From positions 124,001 to 188,000 of the forward strand of contig MU008175.1 of the NCBI GenBank assembly GCA_010909165.1: 64,000 nucleotides of DNA, read 5' to 3'. Below are positions 47,346-58,270 of the stretch, in pieces. Below the pieces are notes generated by a model. It ran no database searches. It was not told where the DNA came from and worked only from the letters and a program-made list of their open reading frames with translations. Origin of the DNA: Anthoceros angustus. Taxonomy: Eukaryota; Streptophyta; Anthocerotopsida; Anthocerotales; Anthocerotaceae. A program made the translations under genes and the position numbers. Each line of letters begins with the position of its first letter. The first letter of the stretch is position 1.

Positions 47346-49499
47346 CATGCCTTGATACCCACCCGGAGTGGGTAGTCTTACAGGTTGATGTCGAGAACGC
47401 CTTCAATACCATTTCTAGGAGCGTCATCTTGAGGAGCTTAGGGATCTTTGGCGGCGTCACAGCCTTATACCTTTGTCCGGTGCTTCTACGGAGGTCCTCC
47501 AACCTCTACTACCGGCACAAGAACGTCTCTTGAGTTCTTTGTCTCTGTCTTGGAATCGGCCCGCAGTACGGGCAAGGCGACCCCTAGGTGGTGCTCTCTT
47601 CGCCATTGCTCACTATAGGGCCCTATCTAGGGCCGCCTTCTCAGCCTATGTCTTCCCTTGTTGTGGCGACTCTCACATCCTCGGGCCTGGGGACAAAGTT
47701 AAGGAGGCCTTTGAGCTCTTCTCTCATGAGCTTTCTTTGGTGGGCTTGAAGGTCAAGATGTCCAAGTGCCGCGTCTGGTCTCCGTCGGGATTCTACCTAC
47801 TTTGCGCCTCACTGGGAGATTGCTCCGGCTTTGGGACTGCGGATTCTAGGGGTCCCCTTCGGTTCCCCTGACTTCATCGGGAGCTTCCTGGACCAGGCTC
47901 TCGCAGAGGACCTCTCCCATGTCGAGGACCTCCCTTTCTTTGGAGGATGCAGTGGCCTTTGGAATTCTTTCCTCTGTTTTGCTAGGCGCCACAGTTACCT
48001 CATCCGTCTGTTGCCTCCGTCCCGACACTTTTGTCCGGTGCGGTTTGATAGGAAGATTATGGATACTCTCGGGGACATCCACAGGCTCGGGGCTTTTGAG
48101 TGCCCTATGGGCGTCGGCCCAGCAAGCGTCCCTACATGCAATTTGGAGGCCTGTGCACTCTCGGAGGTCTCTTCCCGGCGGCTTTCACAGGCGATTGGGC
48201 CCTCTGCCCTGCTTGGCTTCTCGGTTCATCCTCCATGACAGCCCTTCGAGGATCTCGTATCAGGTGTGGAGGAGGGAACCTTCTCTCTCCAAACGTCCTT
48301 GAGGCAAGCTAGGGACATGTTATCAGTGGATGCTCGGAAGGACTTCCCTCCTTTCTCGACATTTATTACTGATGGTTTCGGGGGGTTGCATCTCGCCGAG
48401 AAGCGGCTCGGCCGGGCTTTCGATCATCCTCCAGGACCCCTCCATCCCCAGGTCCACAAGAGCGCGGCTCCGCTCTTGTTCTGGGAAGGGCGCAGGTGCT
48501 TGGCTATTGGCCCGCCCATGCATACGGGGTTTTCACATCGCACCAACCACTCTGCGATGCGATTCCGTCTTGGCTGCTCCGGCTGTGGCTTCTTCGCTCC
48601 TTACTTGCAGTGCGGCTCGCCTCGATGATTACGGTACACCTTGCTCGTTGTCCCCCAGTCATCGCATTGCCACTCACGGCGCCATCCAGCGATGTCATGT
48701 TCGCCATCGCCGCGAAAGCGCTACATGGCATGGAGGGAGCGGATGTATACTCTCCGTCTGGTCGTTCAATCGGTGACTGTACCTTGTCCGTCAGACCGAG
48801 GTTTTGATGGCGGATGTGGTGGTTACCGATCCTACGAGACACCATCTCGCTCGGTCATCACTAAGTCGAGTTGGGGCTGCCGGGCGGCTCTCAAGGTCCG
48901 CAAATATAGCGGGATGCAAGCGGGCCACCTCTTTATTCCGATTGCACTAGAAACGTATGGGGCAATGGCTGAGGACTTTGACAAATTTGTCAAGTCTTGT
49001 GCCAAAGCTTACCATGCACGTAGACACGGTCTGTCCTCTCGTACTTCACGGCATACTTCCGACAAACGGGTTTCAATTGCCCTTCAACGGGCGCTCTCAA
49101 CGGCGCTCCTCCACAAGGCGGCGACAGGTGACGCATCTTCCTCTACCTCCGTGGTTTGCAGGCCGTTTATTCTTCCTGCATATGACATTGTGGGTGCAGT
49201 AGGTGACTTTAAGTAGGGAGCTTAGTTGCTCCTCTTCACCTCGACCCCCTGGTCCCCTTTGGTTGTCTCCTCCTAGATGGGCTTTTCCCATCGTTTTTTA
49301 CCTCAATAAAATCTCTTATTCCCTTCTATGGTCCCCATCATGTCATTTTCCTTTACAAGAGAAGGATGATTTTATGTTATATTCCAGAATCATTGCAATT
49401 CACTTGTGTACTACAACTACAGCTTTGGAACAATTTTCCTTTAGGAAGCGGAAGAGATATTGGTGGAAGTTTCCTCGGGAAATCACATTGTGGAGAGAT

Positions 49500-49810
49500 G
49501 TACATATGAGAGCTTGGCATGAGGGGTTAATAAAGTGTCTCCCATTTTTGGTGATAACCTTTGTTGGATGGGCCCATCTATCTCTTCCCTTTCATAAAGT
49601 CTTTGCTAGACAGGTTCACCCGTTAGGGGGTTATTAAAGTTTCTCCCATCTTTTGTGCTAACCTTTGCTAGATGGGGCCATACATCTCTTCTCCTTTGAT
49701 AAAGTCTTTGCTATTCGGGCTCACCCATTTCTTCTCCTCTAATAAAGTGTTTGCCAAATGGGCTCACCCACCTCTCATTCCTTAACAAAGTCTTTCCGAG
49801 TAGCATCTAC
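49500..49810 (+). repeat. Degenerate tandem repeats after LINE copy 2
   Basis: At least four imperfect units of roughly 80-90 bp carry the order TAAAGT(G/T)T(C/T)T..., CTTTGCTAGA, TGGGcCCAT/TCACCC..., TCTCTTCC. They echo the LINE 3' UTR words GATGGG and CCCATC. The preceding stretch 49331-49500 is AT-rich without a gene. Confidence 0.45.
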
Positions 49811-49931
49811 TGCACAGCATTCAAGGTTCAGCCCTTTACCACCACTAGATTTGGCTTTTCTACTACTAAATCATATTTTATCACCGTTAATCAAGAAAAA
49901 GTCTCCAAACAATTCAGCTTAGTTGCTCTCT

Positions 49932-49970
49932 TCTAGTGGACTTAAATAAATTTCTTCTTCTTCTTCTTCT
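49932..49970 (+). repeat. Dispersed LINE-like tail with (TTC)n
   Basis: AGTGGACTTAAATAAA followed by six TTC triplets matches the minus-strand sequence at 5132-5165. It is probably the 3' tip of a short inserted fragment. Confidence 0.5.
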
Positions 49971-50203
49971 CGCATCAAACTCCGCCTAAAAAATATCCAG
50001 ATGGAAACAACACCCATCCAGGGGTCAGGCCTTCACCACCACCGATCCAAGAGATGGCTCAAAACACTTTGGCTAAGCCGTTCTTCGGCTCAAAATTTCC
50101 AGAATCCTGTTTTATCCATCAGACTTACAACAAGGCATATCAAAGATAGCAAAGTTCATAAAAAGACGCTCCCCATAAATTGCCTCCCAGAATAACACTG
50201 AGC

Positions 50204-51443
50204 TCAAAGCCCTGATGTTTTACAGGGGGGTGTACGCGAAAACCTTAGTTGCTGGCACGTGAATAATCTCTGGTCCAGTTGCTGGGGCACTTTGCTTCCA
50301 GATCGCAGCCTGAAATGCCTGCATCCCAGGTGGTTCCCACTCTCAACCGGGAGAACTCGAAATATGTGAACGCGAAACACCAGTTTCTTAGCATCCACCA
50401 ATTCGAAAACACAAACATCATGCTCCTCAAGAGAGCGATTGAGGGCAAAAGCTCGCCATCCGCCACTGATGCCCGGTGCATGCCGTTCGGCAAGGTACAC
50501 GACAGGTTGCTCCCTCCCCATTTCGTCCACTAAGCACAGCTTTGCGTTCTTCTTTGGCAAGTGGGGGGACAGGGCTCTTGGCATATTCTGTCCAGCAATG
50601 CCACCGTCAGTGCTACAACTAGGACAAGACAAAATTCAGGCCAGCCAGGAAACGATATCCATCCATACTCACCAGCCAGAATCCTCGATACACATTTGAT
50701 GGCATCATCTTGAGAATCGCCGACGGGAACTCTGTGCGAAAAGCCTGCGCAGCATCCATAGCCTGCTTGATCTGAGCTTCGGAAACCGGTCCCCGCTGAG
50801 AAATGAACTGCTCCGTGTGGTACTCTGTGTCCACATGGTGCCTTGCTTGCACAAGGCGTTTTGCAGCTTCCACAATTTGCTTGCCTCTCCTCTTGGCACA
50901 ACCTTTCCCTTTCTGCGAGTCCTCCACCTTTTTCTTGCACACAGACTTGCTCGGCTTAGCAGCAACGCCAGCGCCGAGTTTCTGCTTCTTGGCGCCAGTT
51001 GTAGTCCCTGCAGCTGAGCCTTTCCTCTTGCCACTTCCCAGACGTGAGGGCCTGGTAAGAACCGCTGCCTTGGAAGTCCTGGAAAGGACCGCTGCCTTGG
51101 CTACAGTGCAAGGTGCCTCTTCCGGCTCAAGCTTGACGCTCTTCTTTCCCTGGTCAACGCTTCTGTCCTCGCCTTCCTTCTTCGGGACAAGCAGCTCAGT
51201 GCTAGGGGCCAAGTGTACATGCTCAGGCTCAAACTCTTCCGTCGGAATCACAAATTCCTGTTTCACTGATACCGCCAGCGGGAACCAATCTTCAGCAGGC
51301 TTTTCCTTTGGCTTCACCAGCCGAGGGGCTGCACCCCGTCGGCTGACGCCCGGAGGTGCCCGAGGCTTATTGCAGCGGGGACAAATCGGCCCATCCCCGC
51401 ATTTCACAGATCCTGCCACATCTGCTGTAAAATTTACGGGCAT
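50204..51443 (-). CDS. B3 DNA-binding-domain protein (REM/At3g19184-like)
   Basis: Two exons, 51443-50673 and 50587-50204, are joined in phase 0 (donor GTGAGT, acceptor GGACAG) and give 384 residues. The B3 domain spans about residues 238-335: FPSAILKMMPSNVYRGFWL ends exon 1, and LPKKNAKLCLVDEMG, VVYLAER, SGGWRAFALN and DVCVFELV lie in exon 2. These are the landmarks of plant B3 domains, which bind DNA through two loops; the GWR...FELV order fits the small B3 subgroup of Arabidopsis At3g19184 and At5g42700. The N-terminal half is disordered, with three Cys near residues 15-24, an acidic middle and basic nuclear-localisation-like runs (KRKG, KKQKLG, KRRGK). It is a nuclear regulator; its target is unknown. 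Confidence 0.88.
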
Positions 51444-51905
51444 TTTCCCGACCCAAAACTGGACTCAGCATCACGGGATGGACGGTGCCAAGAAGACTGC
51501 GACTATCTCATTCCATCAATCTCCGAGGAAACACCATTGCAGCTCCGAAACTGCCCAGCAACCATTTCCCAGAGAACAAGCAGAAGCAGAATTCTGCTGG
51601 CAACTGGTGCTCATCAGACAGCTAGCACATCCAGACACAGCTGACACAAGCTGATTGCCCTTGCCTACCGCTATCTCTCTCAGGCGCCGCCAAACCCAGC
51701 TCGAGGCGGGGAGCGGATGCGACACCTTGCTTAGGGCTGCCAGACTGCATCCTTCCGTTGCGGATGGCCACAAACGGTAAGAACTACGTACAGCCACAGT
51801 CGTGCGTTGTAAATGGAACGGGAAAAAATGAATGTAACAATGTGGTATACACTAGTGATACACAAGCGCATCCCTGCTGATGATCAATCAGCAGGAATGG
51901 AAGAA

Positions 51906-52538
51906 TCAAAGACTACTCCACAGACTCGGGACGTCCTGCCTGGCATCGCCATTGGAACTGCTCCGGCAAGCCTGGCCAAGAAGCCGACCGCCCCAAGGTG
52001 CAGAGGGAGGGCTCACAGTCAGGGAATCGCAGATCTCTGTCTTGGTCAGGGTCCAGCTGATCCAGCCTCCTCTCTGCAATCGGTATTTCCTGGCGCTCAG
52101 CTCGGCGCTCATCCACATCACGTTGTCCTGGAGCTGCTGGCTCACAGCCTGTGCGGCTTTGTCCGGCAACTTCACGCCCGAATTCACCACCCTAACCACG
52201 TAAGAGACGACGCTGTGGTGGCCCTGCTGTATGCCGTCAAGCGAGCCCTGGCCGAGCCCGACGCCATTGAATCCACGGAGCTTCACGTTCGCGTAGCCGG
52301 ACTTCACCCGCACAAGGCCGTTGGGGTTGTGCACCGTCATCGTCACGTTCATGTCCAGCTTGAGGTAGCCTGTACTGTTGTCCATGGAGAGCTCGGCGAC
52401 GCTGATGTCGGCTAGAGACACCCGGACGGTGCGAGGGAAGCAGATGGCGAAGAGGAGGAGCAGGAAGATGAAACAGAGGAAGATCACCAAACTCCAGAGG
52501 AAACATTTGCACCAACATTTGTCCGTACAGGAAGCCAT
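51906..52538 (-). CDS. LEA_2 / NDR1-HIN1-like membrane protein
   Basis: A single exon encodes 210 residues. After a short Cys-rich N-terminus (MASCTDKCWCKCFLW) comes one strong membrane helix (about residues 13-34). The extracytoplasmic LEA_2 domain (about 60-175) follows, with the typical LDMNVTMTVHNPNGLVRVKSG strand and Asn-Pro-Asn turn. The layout is that of NHL proteins, plasma-membrane or ER proteins connected with stress and defence in angiosperms. The last 25 residues are Ser/Gly-rich. It shares a 272-bp intergenic region with the divergent LRR gene; the stop lies 462 bp from the start of the B3 gene on the same strand. Confidence 0.88.
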   Translation of the reverse strand: MASCTDKCWCKCFLWSLVIFLCFIFLLLLFAICFPRTVRVSLADISVAELSMDNSTGYLKLDMNVTMTVHNPNGLVRVKSGYANVKLRGFNGVGLGQGSLDGIQQGHHSVVSYVVRVVNSGVKLPDKAAQAVSQQLQDNVMWMSAELSARKYRLQRGGWISWTLTKTEICDSLTVSPPSAPWGGRLLGQACRSSSNGDARQDVPSLWSSL

Positions 52539-52810
52539 GGCTGCCGATTGCTGTCACGGCAGATGCGCATCTCTGCCTTCAGAAAACCAAACAAGAAAGC
52601 TCAGCCTTCTCCTCCCTCCACGGCCTACAAGAGGGCTTGCCATCCACTTCCCTTCGCAGGGACGAAACCGCGTGGCCATCCCGGAGAAGACGGCGCCTTC
52701 ACACAGTAGAAGCATGTGGGAGTAAACGCGGCGAAACTCGCAGTCGTGCAAACCAAGTTATCCGCAGGTGGGAACTGTGTCACGTCTCAAGCGTTGGACG
52801 CGGTCGCGGG
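52539..52810. promoter_or_regulatory. Compact shared 5' region of the LEA_2 and LRR genes
   Basis: The two start codons are 272 bp apart on opposite strands. Both leaders and promoters must fit in this space, unless they overlap with coding DNA. No TATA box or other element was assigned. Confidence 0.4.
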
Positions 52811-53962
52811 ATGGTGGATGTGGTTCAGCCGGTTGCCATGACGCTGCTGCGGCGTTGCGTGCTCGAGGTGGCGCGCAATCTGCCCGCCTTCGCTGGCCAG
52901 CTCCATGCCCTGCCTTTGGAGCTGGCGGTGATGGTTTTGCAAGAAATCGTGGAGCACCGGCCTAGTCACAGGAGGATTGTGGCGGAGTTGCAACTGTTCT
53001 GTCAGGTTTTCTGGTCTCCCAAGAGCATCTCCTTGGCTAATGTGGCACGGGTGAATGGTGCCGGGCTGTTTTGTCTGCACATGGCAGGGAGGGCACTGGA
53101 GAGCTTGGATTTGAGCGATTGTGTGTGGCTGGACAGTCTTTACTTCCTGCCGGGTCTGTCGCAGTTGCGGTGCCTGGATCTGCGAGGGTGCCGGCTCCTG
53201 CCTGGGGATTGTTTGGTGTCCATCAAGGCCCTGCCGCAGCTGGAGTGCCTTGATCTGGAGGATGTGGCGAGCATTAAGGATTCTGCGGCTGCTTACCATA
53301 TCGCAACCATGCGCAGGCTTCGTGCACTGAATGTTAGCGGGACAGGTGCCGGGGACCAGCTCATCGACGCACTCACGTACGGGGCCAGGTTGCGCAATTG
53401 GGCGGGCGACAAGGGTGGCGTTGCAGTGAGAGAGGGGGGAAATGTCGAAGGGGATGATGCTTCGTCTTCCAGCACGGGTTTGGATTATGTGCAGAGTTTG
53501 TTGCTCAGTTGGCCCACATCCCAGCTGGTGCATTTGAGAATGCAGGGCACTACAATTACCAAGGAATCTGTGGTGAAATTGCTAGCTCTGCCTAACTTGC
53601 TCCTCCTCGATGTGCGGAACACAAGCATTGCAAGTAGGTCTCTTGCTTCCCTTGCTGCAAAGTATGGCCTCACTGCCCTGCCCGAAAACCCTAAGTTGGT
53701 AGCTCGTTCCAACAGCGTCATGGCAGCCACTCTTCGAGGTGCTTGTGGGTGTCGCGCAATGGATAGCATTCAATCCAAACCTTGTAGATCGGATCAGGGG
53801 AAGGGGGATCATTTTGTGGAATGGGAGCGAGCAGGAGTTGTTATGTTGTTGCAAGAGGCGAGCTGCGTTATCGGGGGACCTTCCAGTGCTCGGGATTTTT
53901 GGAGGCCATGCCAGAGCTTGCACCCAGCCAATACCAGACGGGTGGTGAGTTACGGAGGCTGA
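52811..53962 (+). CDS. Leucine-rich-repeat protein, RNI type
   Basis: A single exon encodes 383 codons. I chose the ATG at 52811 (MVDVVQPVAMTLLRR) because residues before it read like leader DNA. The N-terminus resembles the start of plant LRR proteins that lack an F-box (PLELAVMVLQEIVEHR). Leucine-rich repeats follow from about residue 85: LESLDLSDCVWLDSLYFLPG, LRCLDLRGCRLLPGD, LECLDLEDVASIKDS, LRALNVSGTGAGD, LVHLRMQGTTITKE, LLLLDVRNTSIAS. A short low-complexity insert (about 215-235) interrupts the array. The C-terminal ~75 residues have no motif. It is probably a protein-interaction scaffold; partners are unknown. Confidence 0.8.
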   Translation: MVDVVQPVAMTLLRRCVLEVARNLPAFAGQLHALPLELAVMVLQEIVEHRPSHRRIVAELQLFCQVFWSPKSISLANVARVNGAGLFCLHMAGRALESLDLSDCVWLDSLYFLPGLSQLRCLDLRGCRLLPGDCLVSIKALPQLECLDLEDVASIKDSAAAYHIATMRRLRALNVSGTGAGDQLIDALTYGARLRNWAGDKGGVAVREGGNVEGDDASSSSTGLDYVQSLLLSWPTSQLVHLRMQGTTITKESVVKLLALPNLLLLDVRNTSIASRSLASLAAKYGLTALPENPKLVARSNSVMAATLRGACGCRAMDSIQSKPCRSDQGKGDHFVEWERAGVVMLLQEASCVIGGPSSARDFWRPCQSLHPANTRRVVSYGG

Positions 53963-53999
53963 CGGCATCATACTGATGCTTCTGCAAGCTTTTCTTCCA

Positions 54000-54636
54000 A
54001 GAGTTCTGATAACATCATTGAAGGTATGCAGAGCTTTGTGTTGTAAATAGGTGGCAGCTTTGGACCGAACGCTGGCCATCAGCACTTTTCGTTGGCACAA
54101 GGCAATTGAGCAAGAGTAACGTTTGTAACCGTTTCAAGTCGAGATGGGAGTTGTTCTTGTGACTTATTGAACCCGAAGGGCAGTCTGGAGGTTACAACTT
54201 CCGTAGTCTGTACATGACGCTCACAAGGCAGGGCAGCGTTCTGACAGTTGTGGGCCAAAGATCAAGGTCCATTTGCGACACTACATGTCCTAGCAGAATC
54301 ATTGCCCAAACCATAGGAACTGGTGTAGCGTACTTGCTCAAACAAAATTGCCTTTTCTGTAAAAGAGGAGGATCAGCCTCAACAGATTTCAGTGCAAATG
54401 CATCAACTATCATACAAATCTGGGAGCTGCTACGACACCTGTAATTACTTCTCTCACACATCAGTGTTGCCCTTTCAGGAGGCCACGCCCGTTGATCGCC
54501 TCCAGTGCCCGTACCTTCGCCAACTGCTCTCCGTCCCTTCCCTTCCCTCTCCGGGTGACCAATAGCGAAGTAGTACCGTGAGGTTTCTTTCTTGTCGTTA
54601 ACTCAACTCTCGTCTAACCCAGATAATGCTGGGTCA
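54000..54636. other. Convergent intergenic region
   Basis: The 3' flanks of the LRR gene (plus) and SOSEKI (minus) meet here. No further gene is supported. Confidence 0.5.
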
Positions 54637-57439
54637 TTACTGCTTCCGCCGGACCACCATATTCGGACTGAGCGCCTTCATTCTGTGAAGGTGGCAACTT
54701 CTCATATGGGCCTTCAGGGACTCTGGCTTGAAGCTTCTGCCGCATTGTCTGCAAGTCATGGGGCATACATGTCGGTTAAAGAAAAGGACACACGAAGAGT
54801 AAAGATCTGAAATGGCAGCGAACGTTATTCGCACGAGGTTCTTGGGTTCGGACACTTACAGGCAGTCCTGCTGCCTGAACTCCTGAGCAGGAAGCATGGA
54901 GTCTGCACTATCTTGAAGGGTTCTCCCGTCGACGCTGTTTCTGGACCAGTCGATGCTGCTTCGGGACCAATCGACACTGTGCCGTACACAATCCACACTG
55001 CTCCGTCCGGGAGTGTAAATCCTGCACGTAGGAAGGGCCGAGTCAGCTCTGTAGCACAAATCCTACATATCTGGCCCGAGAGTTGCATGTTGCACATACA
55101 ACAAATGGATGCCTACCTTTCTGGTCGAGGCTTCGAATCAGGCCTGGGAGAACTTGTGTCCTGCCACCACTCCAAAGTGGACTTGGGAGAAGCCTTGTCC
55201 GAAACATACTTGACCCCAGTGGATGTAGACAAGAGCTGCTTGGCCACAGCACGACTTACATTGGAGACTCTCGGACTGGCCAAGTCCTTGACTCCGTCCT
55301 TGGGAGTGGTCCTGACTCGCAGCTTGGTATCATTGAGGCCCTTGTGGAATCCTGGAGGTAGAACCTTGCTTGCGTTACCATCTTTTCCTTCAGAACCAAG
55401 CTTGCAGTCTAGCTCGAGGTAATCCCCCTCCAATCCACCAAAGGAGTGCCTTGAACTGCCACAAGGAAACAAGGAACACTTTCTGTCAGACTCAATTGAA
55501 CACACTCTAAACAAACACTGGAGCGATTGCGCTTGCCTTCAACAAAATAACATACCCGAAGGATGCTCTGGGAGTGCTGCTGATCTCTCCAGAGGACGAT
55601 GTCTGAGTTGCTGAGGTAGTCTGCACTGAAGCCCCGGAATTGCTGCCTTCGCATGAACCACTCTCCACTGCAGACGAAGAGTAAGATCCTGCAGGCGAAG
55701 TGCACGCCCCACCTGAAGACACCGACATGGTAGGGGAAGGGCAGGACTGAACCCGCCCGAGCCTGATGCTGGGTAGAGCTGGAGCATCGGTCTCTGTAGC
55801 CACGGTCGCTGACGTCTTCAATTCCGCCGGTGGGCAGGGAGCCACTGTCAGGGGCTGGCTCCGAGTCTGAAGAGGAGAAGATTGTCTGGCCTTCGGGGTC
55901 GAGTCCTCCTCCGCCCGCTCTGCATTCTGACGCTCATGGGCCACTGCTGCTGCTGCGGCTGCTGTTGCTGCCGCCGCCGCCTTGGCACTGGACTTAGACT
56001 TGCTTCTCCACAGCCAGCCCGGGGTGACAGGCGTTGAGGAAGGATGGTCCGGGGACAGAGTGGTGACTTGCGACCTGATATCCACCACCCCACAAAGCAT
56101 CTGACGGAAGGAGTGGTGCTTCCCTCTGGACCGGCTGGAGCTGACGGTCCCGGACCCAGAAGACTGCTCGTCCTCATCTCCGGCGAATCTCCCCAGCCGA
56201 ATTCGGGTGAGCATGTTCTTCTCCACGAGACCCGGACCAGCCGGGACGGACGCCTCGGGGGTGGAAGGAGGAGTGATAGCCCTGCTGGAGCCGGCGTGCG
56301 GAGTCCGGGGAGACTTGCAACCAGTCCCGCACTGGCTCAGGTGGGACAGACTCCCGATTCTGGAGATTGATCTGGACTTGAGGGGCGGCAGGTCATCCTC
56401 ATTGCTTCCCTCGTCCTGGGCCTCTGTCTGGGTTGCAGCGTCGGCCGCCTTGTCGGTTGGGGCAGGAAGCCTGGGCCTCTGGTACACTTTGCAGTCGGAG
56501 GAGTTGGAATCCTCCGACAGGTGGTGGTCGCTGGAGATGCTGATGCTGCACTCGTCCGCCTCCTTGGCCAAGGACAGGCTGTTCATCACCTGCTGGTTCA
56601 AGCTGTTGCTGAGGGAGTTGTTGGCGGCCAGCTTGCTGAGATCATTCACCAGGAGCATGGTGCGGGAGGATTTGGACTGGGAGTGCGGGCCGCGGTGGAG
56701 CTGGTAGTCCGGCCCACTGGAGGGAGCGCTGCAGGTAGCCCGCGGCCCCTCTCCCTTGAGCTTCTTGGAGAAGGAGGTGGCGGACTTGTCCTTGACCTGC
56801 TCCTTGTTGGCCTCAGCCTTGTCTGCAACAAAGGCAACAATGCATGCGAACCCGAATGAGGCTTCCGGAAGCAGACTGCGGAAGGGAAGCTACCAGAATG
56901 AGATCTATCTCGCTGGAAGTAGAAGAGATGCGATACCTTCGCATTCATCGTCGTAAATTTCAGAGCCCTTCATGATGCACTCCCCCGTGGGCACTGGCAG
57001 GATGGGGTCGTCATCGCTGGACAGGTCATTCCAGATGTAGTTGTTCTTGTAGAGCCTGGCGGAGAGAAGCAAAAGGAAGGAAGCAGCAGGAATTGTGTGA
57101 GAGCGCGCGGGGAAAGCGAGGGGAAACGATGAGGAATCAGGGAGGCTGGAAAAGTGAGCAACCTTTTGTAGGACCAGCAGAAGGAGTCGGCCATCCCCCT
57201 CCCACGGACCTGTGCAAGCCGCTTCTTGACATCTGCAAAACAATCCCGGACCGCCGGAAGTGAGGAAGCCAGCTTGCAGGCAGGGCAGCGGTGACAAGAA
57301 GGGGAATCCGGTGGCAACAGATCCCTTTACCTTGCAGCAGCACATGGTGCTGCTCTGCCGGGAACTTCACCTCAATCATATGAGGATGTTCCATCTGCCC
57401 GGCCCTGCTGAGGTAGTAGACAACCCGCACCATCTCCAT
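54637..57439 (-). CDS. SOK: SOSEKI (DUF966) polarity protein with C-terminal zinc finger
   Basis: Seven exons: 57439-57331, 57232-57163, 57055-56937, 56822-55556, 55482-55117, 55021-54860 and 54748-54637. Introns are 73-114 bp, all GT-AG, phases consistent, total 734 residues. The N-terminal DIX-like domain (about 1-97) starts MEMVRVVYYLSRAGQMEHPH and includes MADSFCWSYKR and YIWNDLSSDDDPILPV; in known SOSEKI proteins it polymerises and drives accumulation at cell edges. The long middle is Ser/Pro-rich with an Ala run. A conserved CGSSRHSFGGLEGDYLEL segment sits in exon 5. The end carries CLQCGRSFKPESLKAHMRSC, a CX2CX11HX3C finger split exactly by the last intron. Exon 6 holds a repeated SVDWSR/SIDWSR peptide. 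An in-frame TGA upstream supports the start. Confidence 0.92.
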
Positions 57440-58270
57440 AGCACCGGCCGAGCTGACTCAGAATCCGAAGCTACAGAAAAAGGAAGGGGAATTGGAATCC
57501 CTGGGCGGCAGGAATTGCCCCTCCTCCCCCCACAGGAACAAAGACGCGAGCCGACGAGAAGCAGGGAGGGCAGTCAGCGGGCCTGGCAGCAGAGCGGGAA
57601 TGCCATGGGCAGCGAGTCGAATTGCAGGCCGAGAACAAAGGGCGAGAGCGATTGGCAGGGAAGGCGTCGCTGGAAAGCGCAGGAGGCGATAAATGCGCAG
57701 CAAGTTAAACGGGAATGGGTGTCGGCGGGGAGACAAGAATTGAATGCGGGAGGTGTAAAAATAGGCAAAGGCTGCAGCGCAGTGATGGCGAGGCAGCCTG
57801 AAGGCAGCGTGGAAATCGGGATTACGGCAATGATGTGGAGCCTCGGCTCACCTCGCCTCGCCTCGGCTGCGCGACGGGCAGTGTGCAACGACGGGATGCC
57901 GGAGTCCTGGCGCGGGACCCGGGAGAAGCAGAAGGAGATGCGGCGGCGAGGAGGAGGAAGCCGGAGGTGGGCGATGGCAGAACGGAGAGAGCCCGAGAGA
58001 GGGAGGAGAGCAGAGCAGAAAGAGGAGGAGAAGAGCTGATGGGAGGTTTGAAAGCAAGCCGGGGAGAGTTGCGTGATATATGGAGGGAAAGGGGAGGGGC
58101 GAGGCAGAGACGGCAGCAGCCGCAGCAGCGACAGGGCGGAGAGCAGAGCAGAGCAGAGAAGAGAAGAGAAGAGAAGAGAGGAGCTTCTCTCTTTGCAGCT
58201 GCTGCTGCTGTTGCTAGCTGCTACCTGCAAGCAGGCAGGCTGCAGCTAGCTGCTAGCTGCTGCAGTGCGT
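57440..58270 (-). promoter_or_regulatory. SOSEKI leader and promoter, purine-strand-biased
   Basis: Upstream of the SOSEKI start the plus strand is rich in GGA, GAG and AGAG words, with a GAGAAGAGAAGAGAAG run at about 58150-58182, that is, CT-rich on the transcribed strand. Long C/T-rich leaders and (CT)n boxes are common in plant genes. Long frames here are composition artefacts. Confidence 0.35.

Larger units (their letters stand above)
33477..49330 (+). mobile_element. RLE-type LINE copy 2, split by a gypsy element
   Basis: The left part (33477-34119) carries RT N-terminal sequence with ETPHRISHVLAASRLVAMDK in one frame and FGIATPGGCESVVLGVKA in another. The right part (47346-49330) continues directly with CLDTHPEWVVLQVDVENAFN, the start of the RT palm, then ILGPGDKVKEAFELF, ALAEDLSHVEDL and, near 48800-48850, ADVVVTDPTRH of the endonuclease region. 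Removing 34120-47345 plus one CATG rejoins a single codon series. The FxDD-type motif is replaced (CGDSH before ILGPGDKV), and several frameshifts are present. The 3' UTR has the GATGGGCTTTTCCCATC hairpin (about 49276-49292) followed by AATAAAATCTCTTATT, as in copy 1. Confidence 0.8.
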
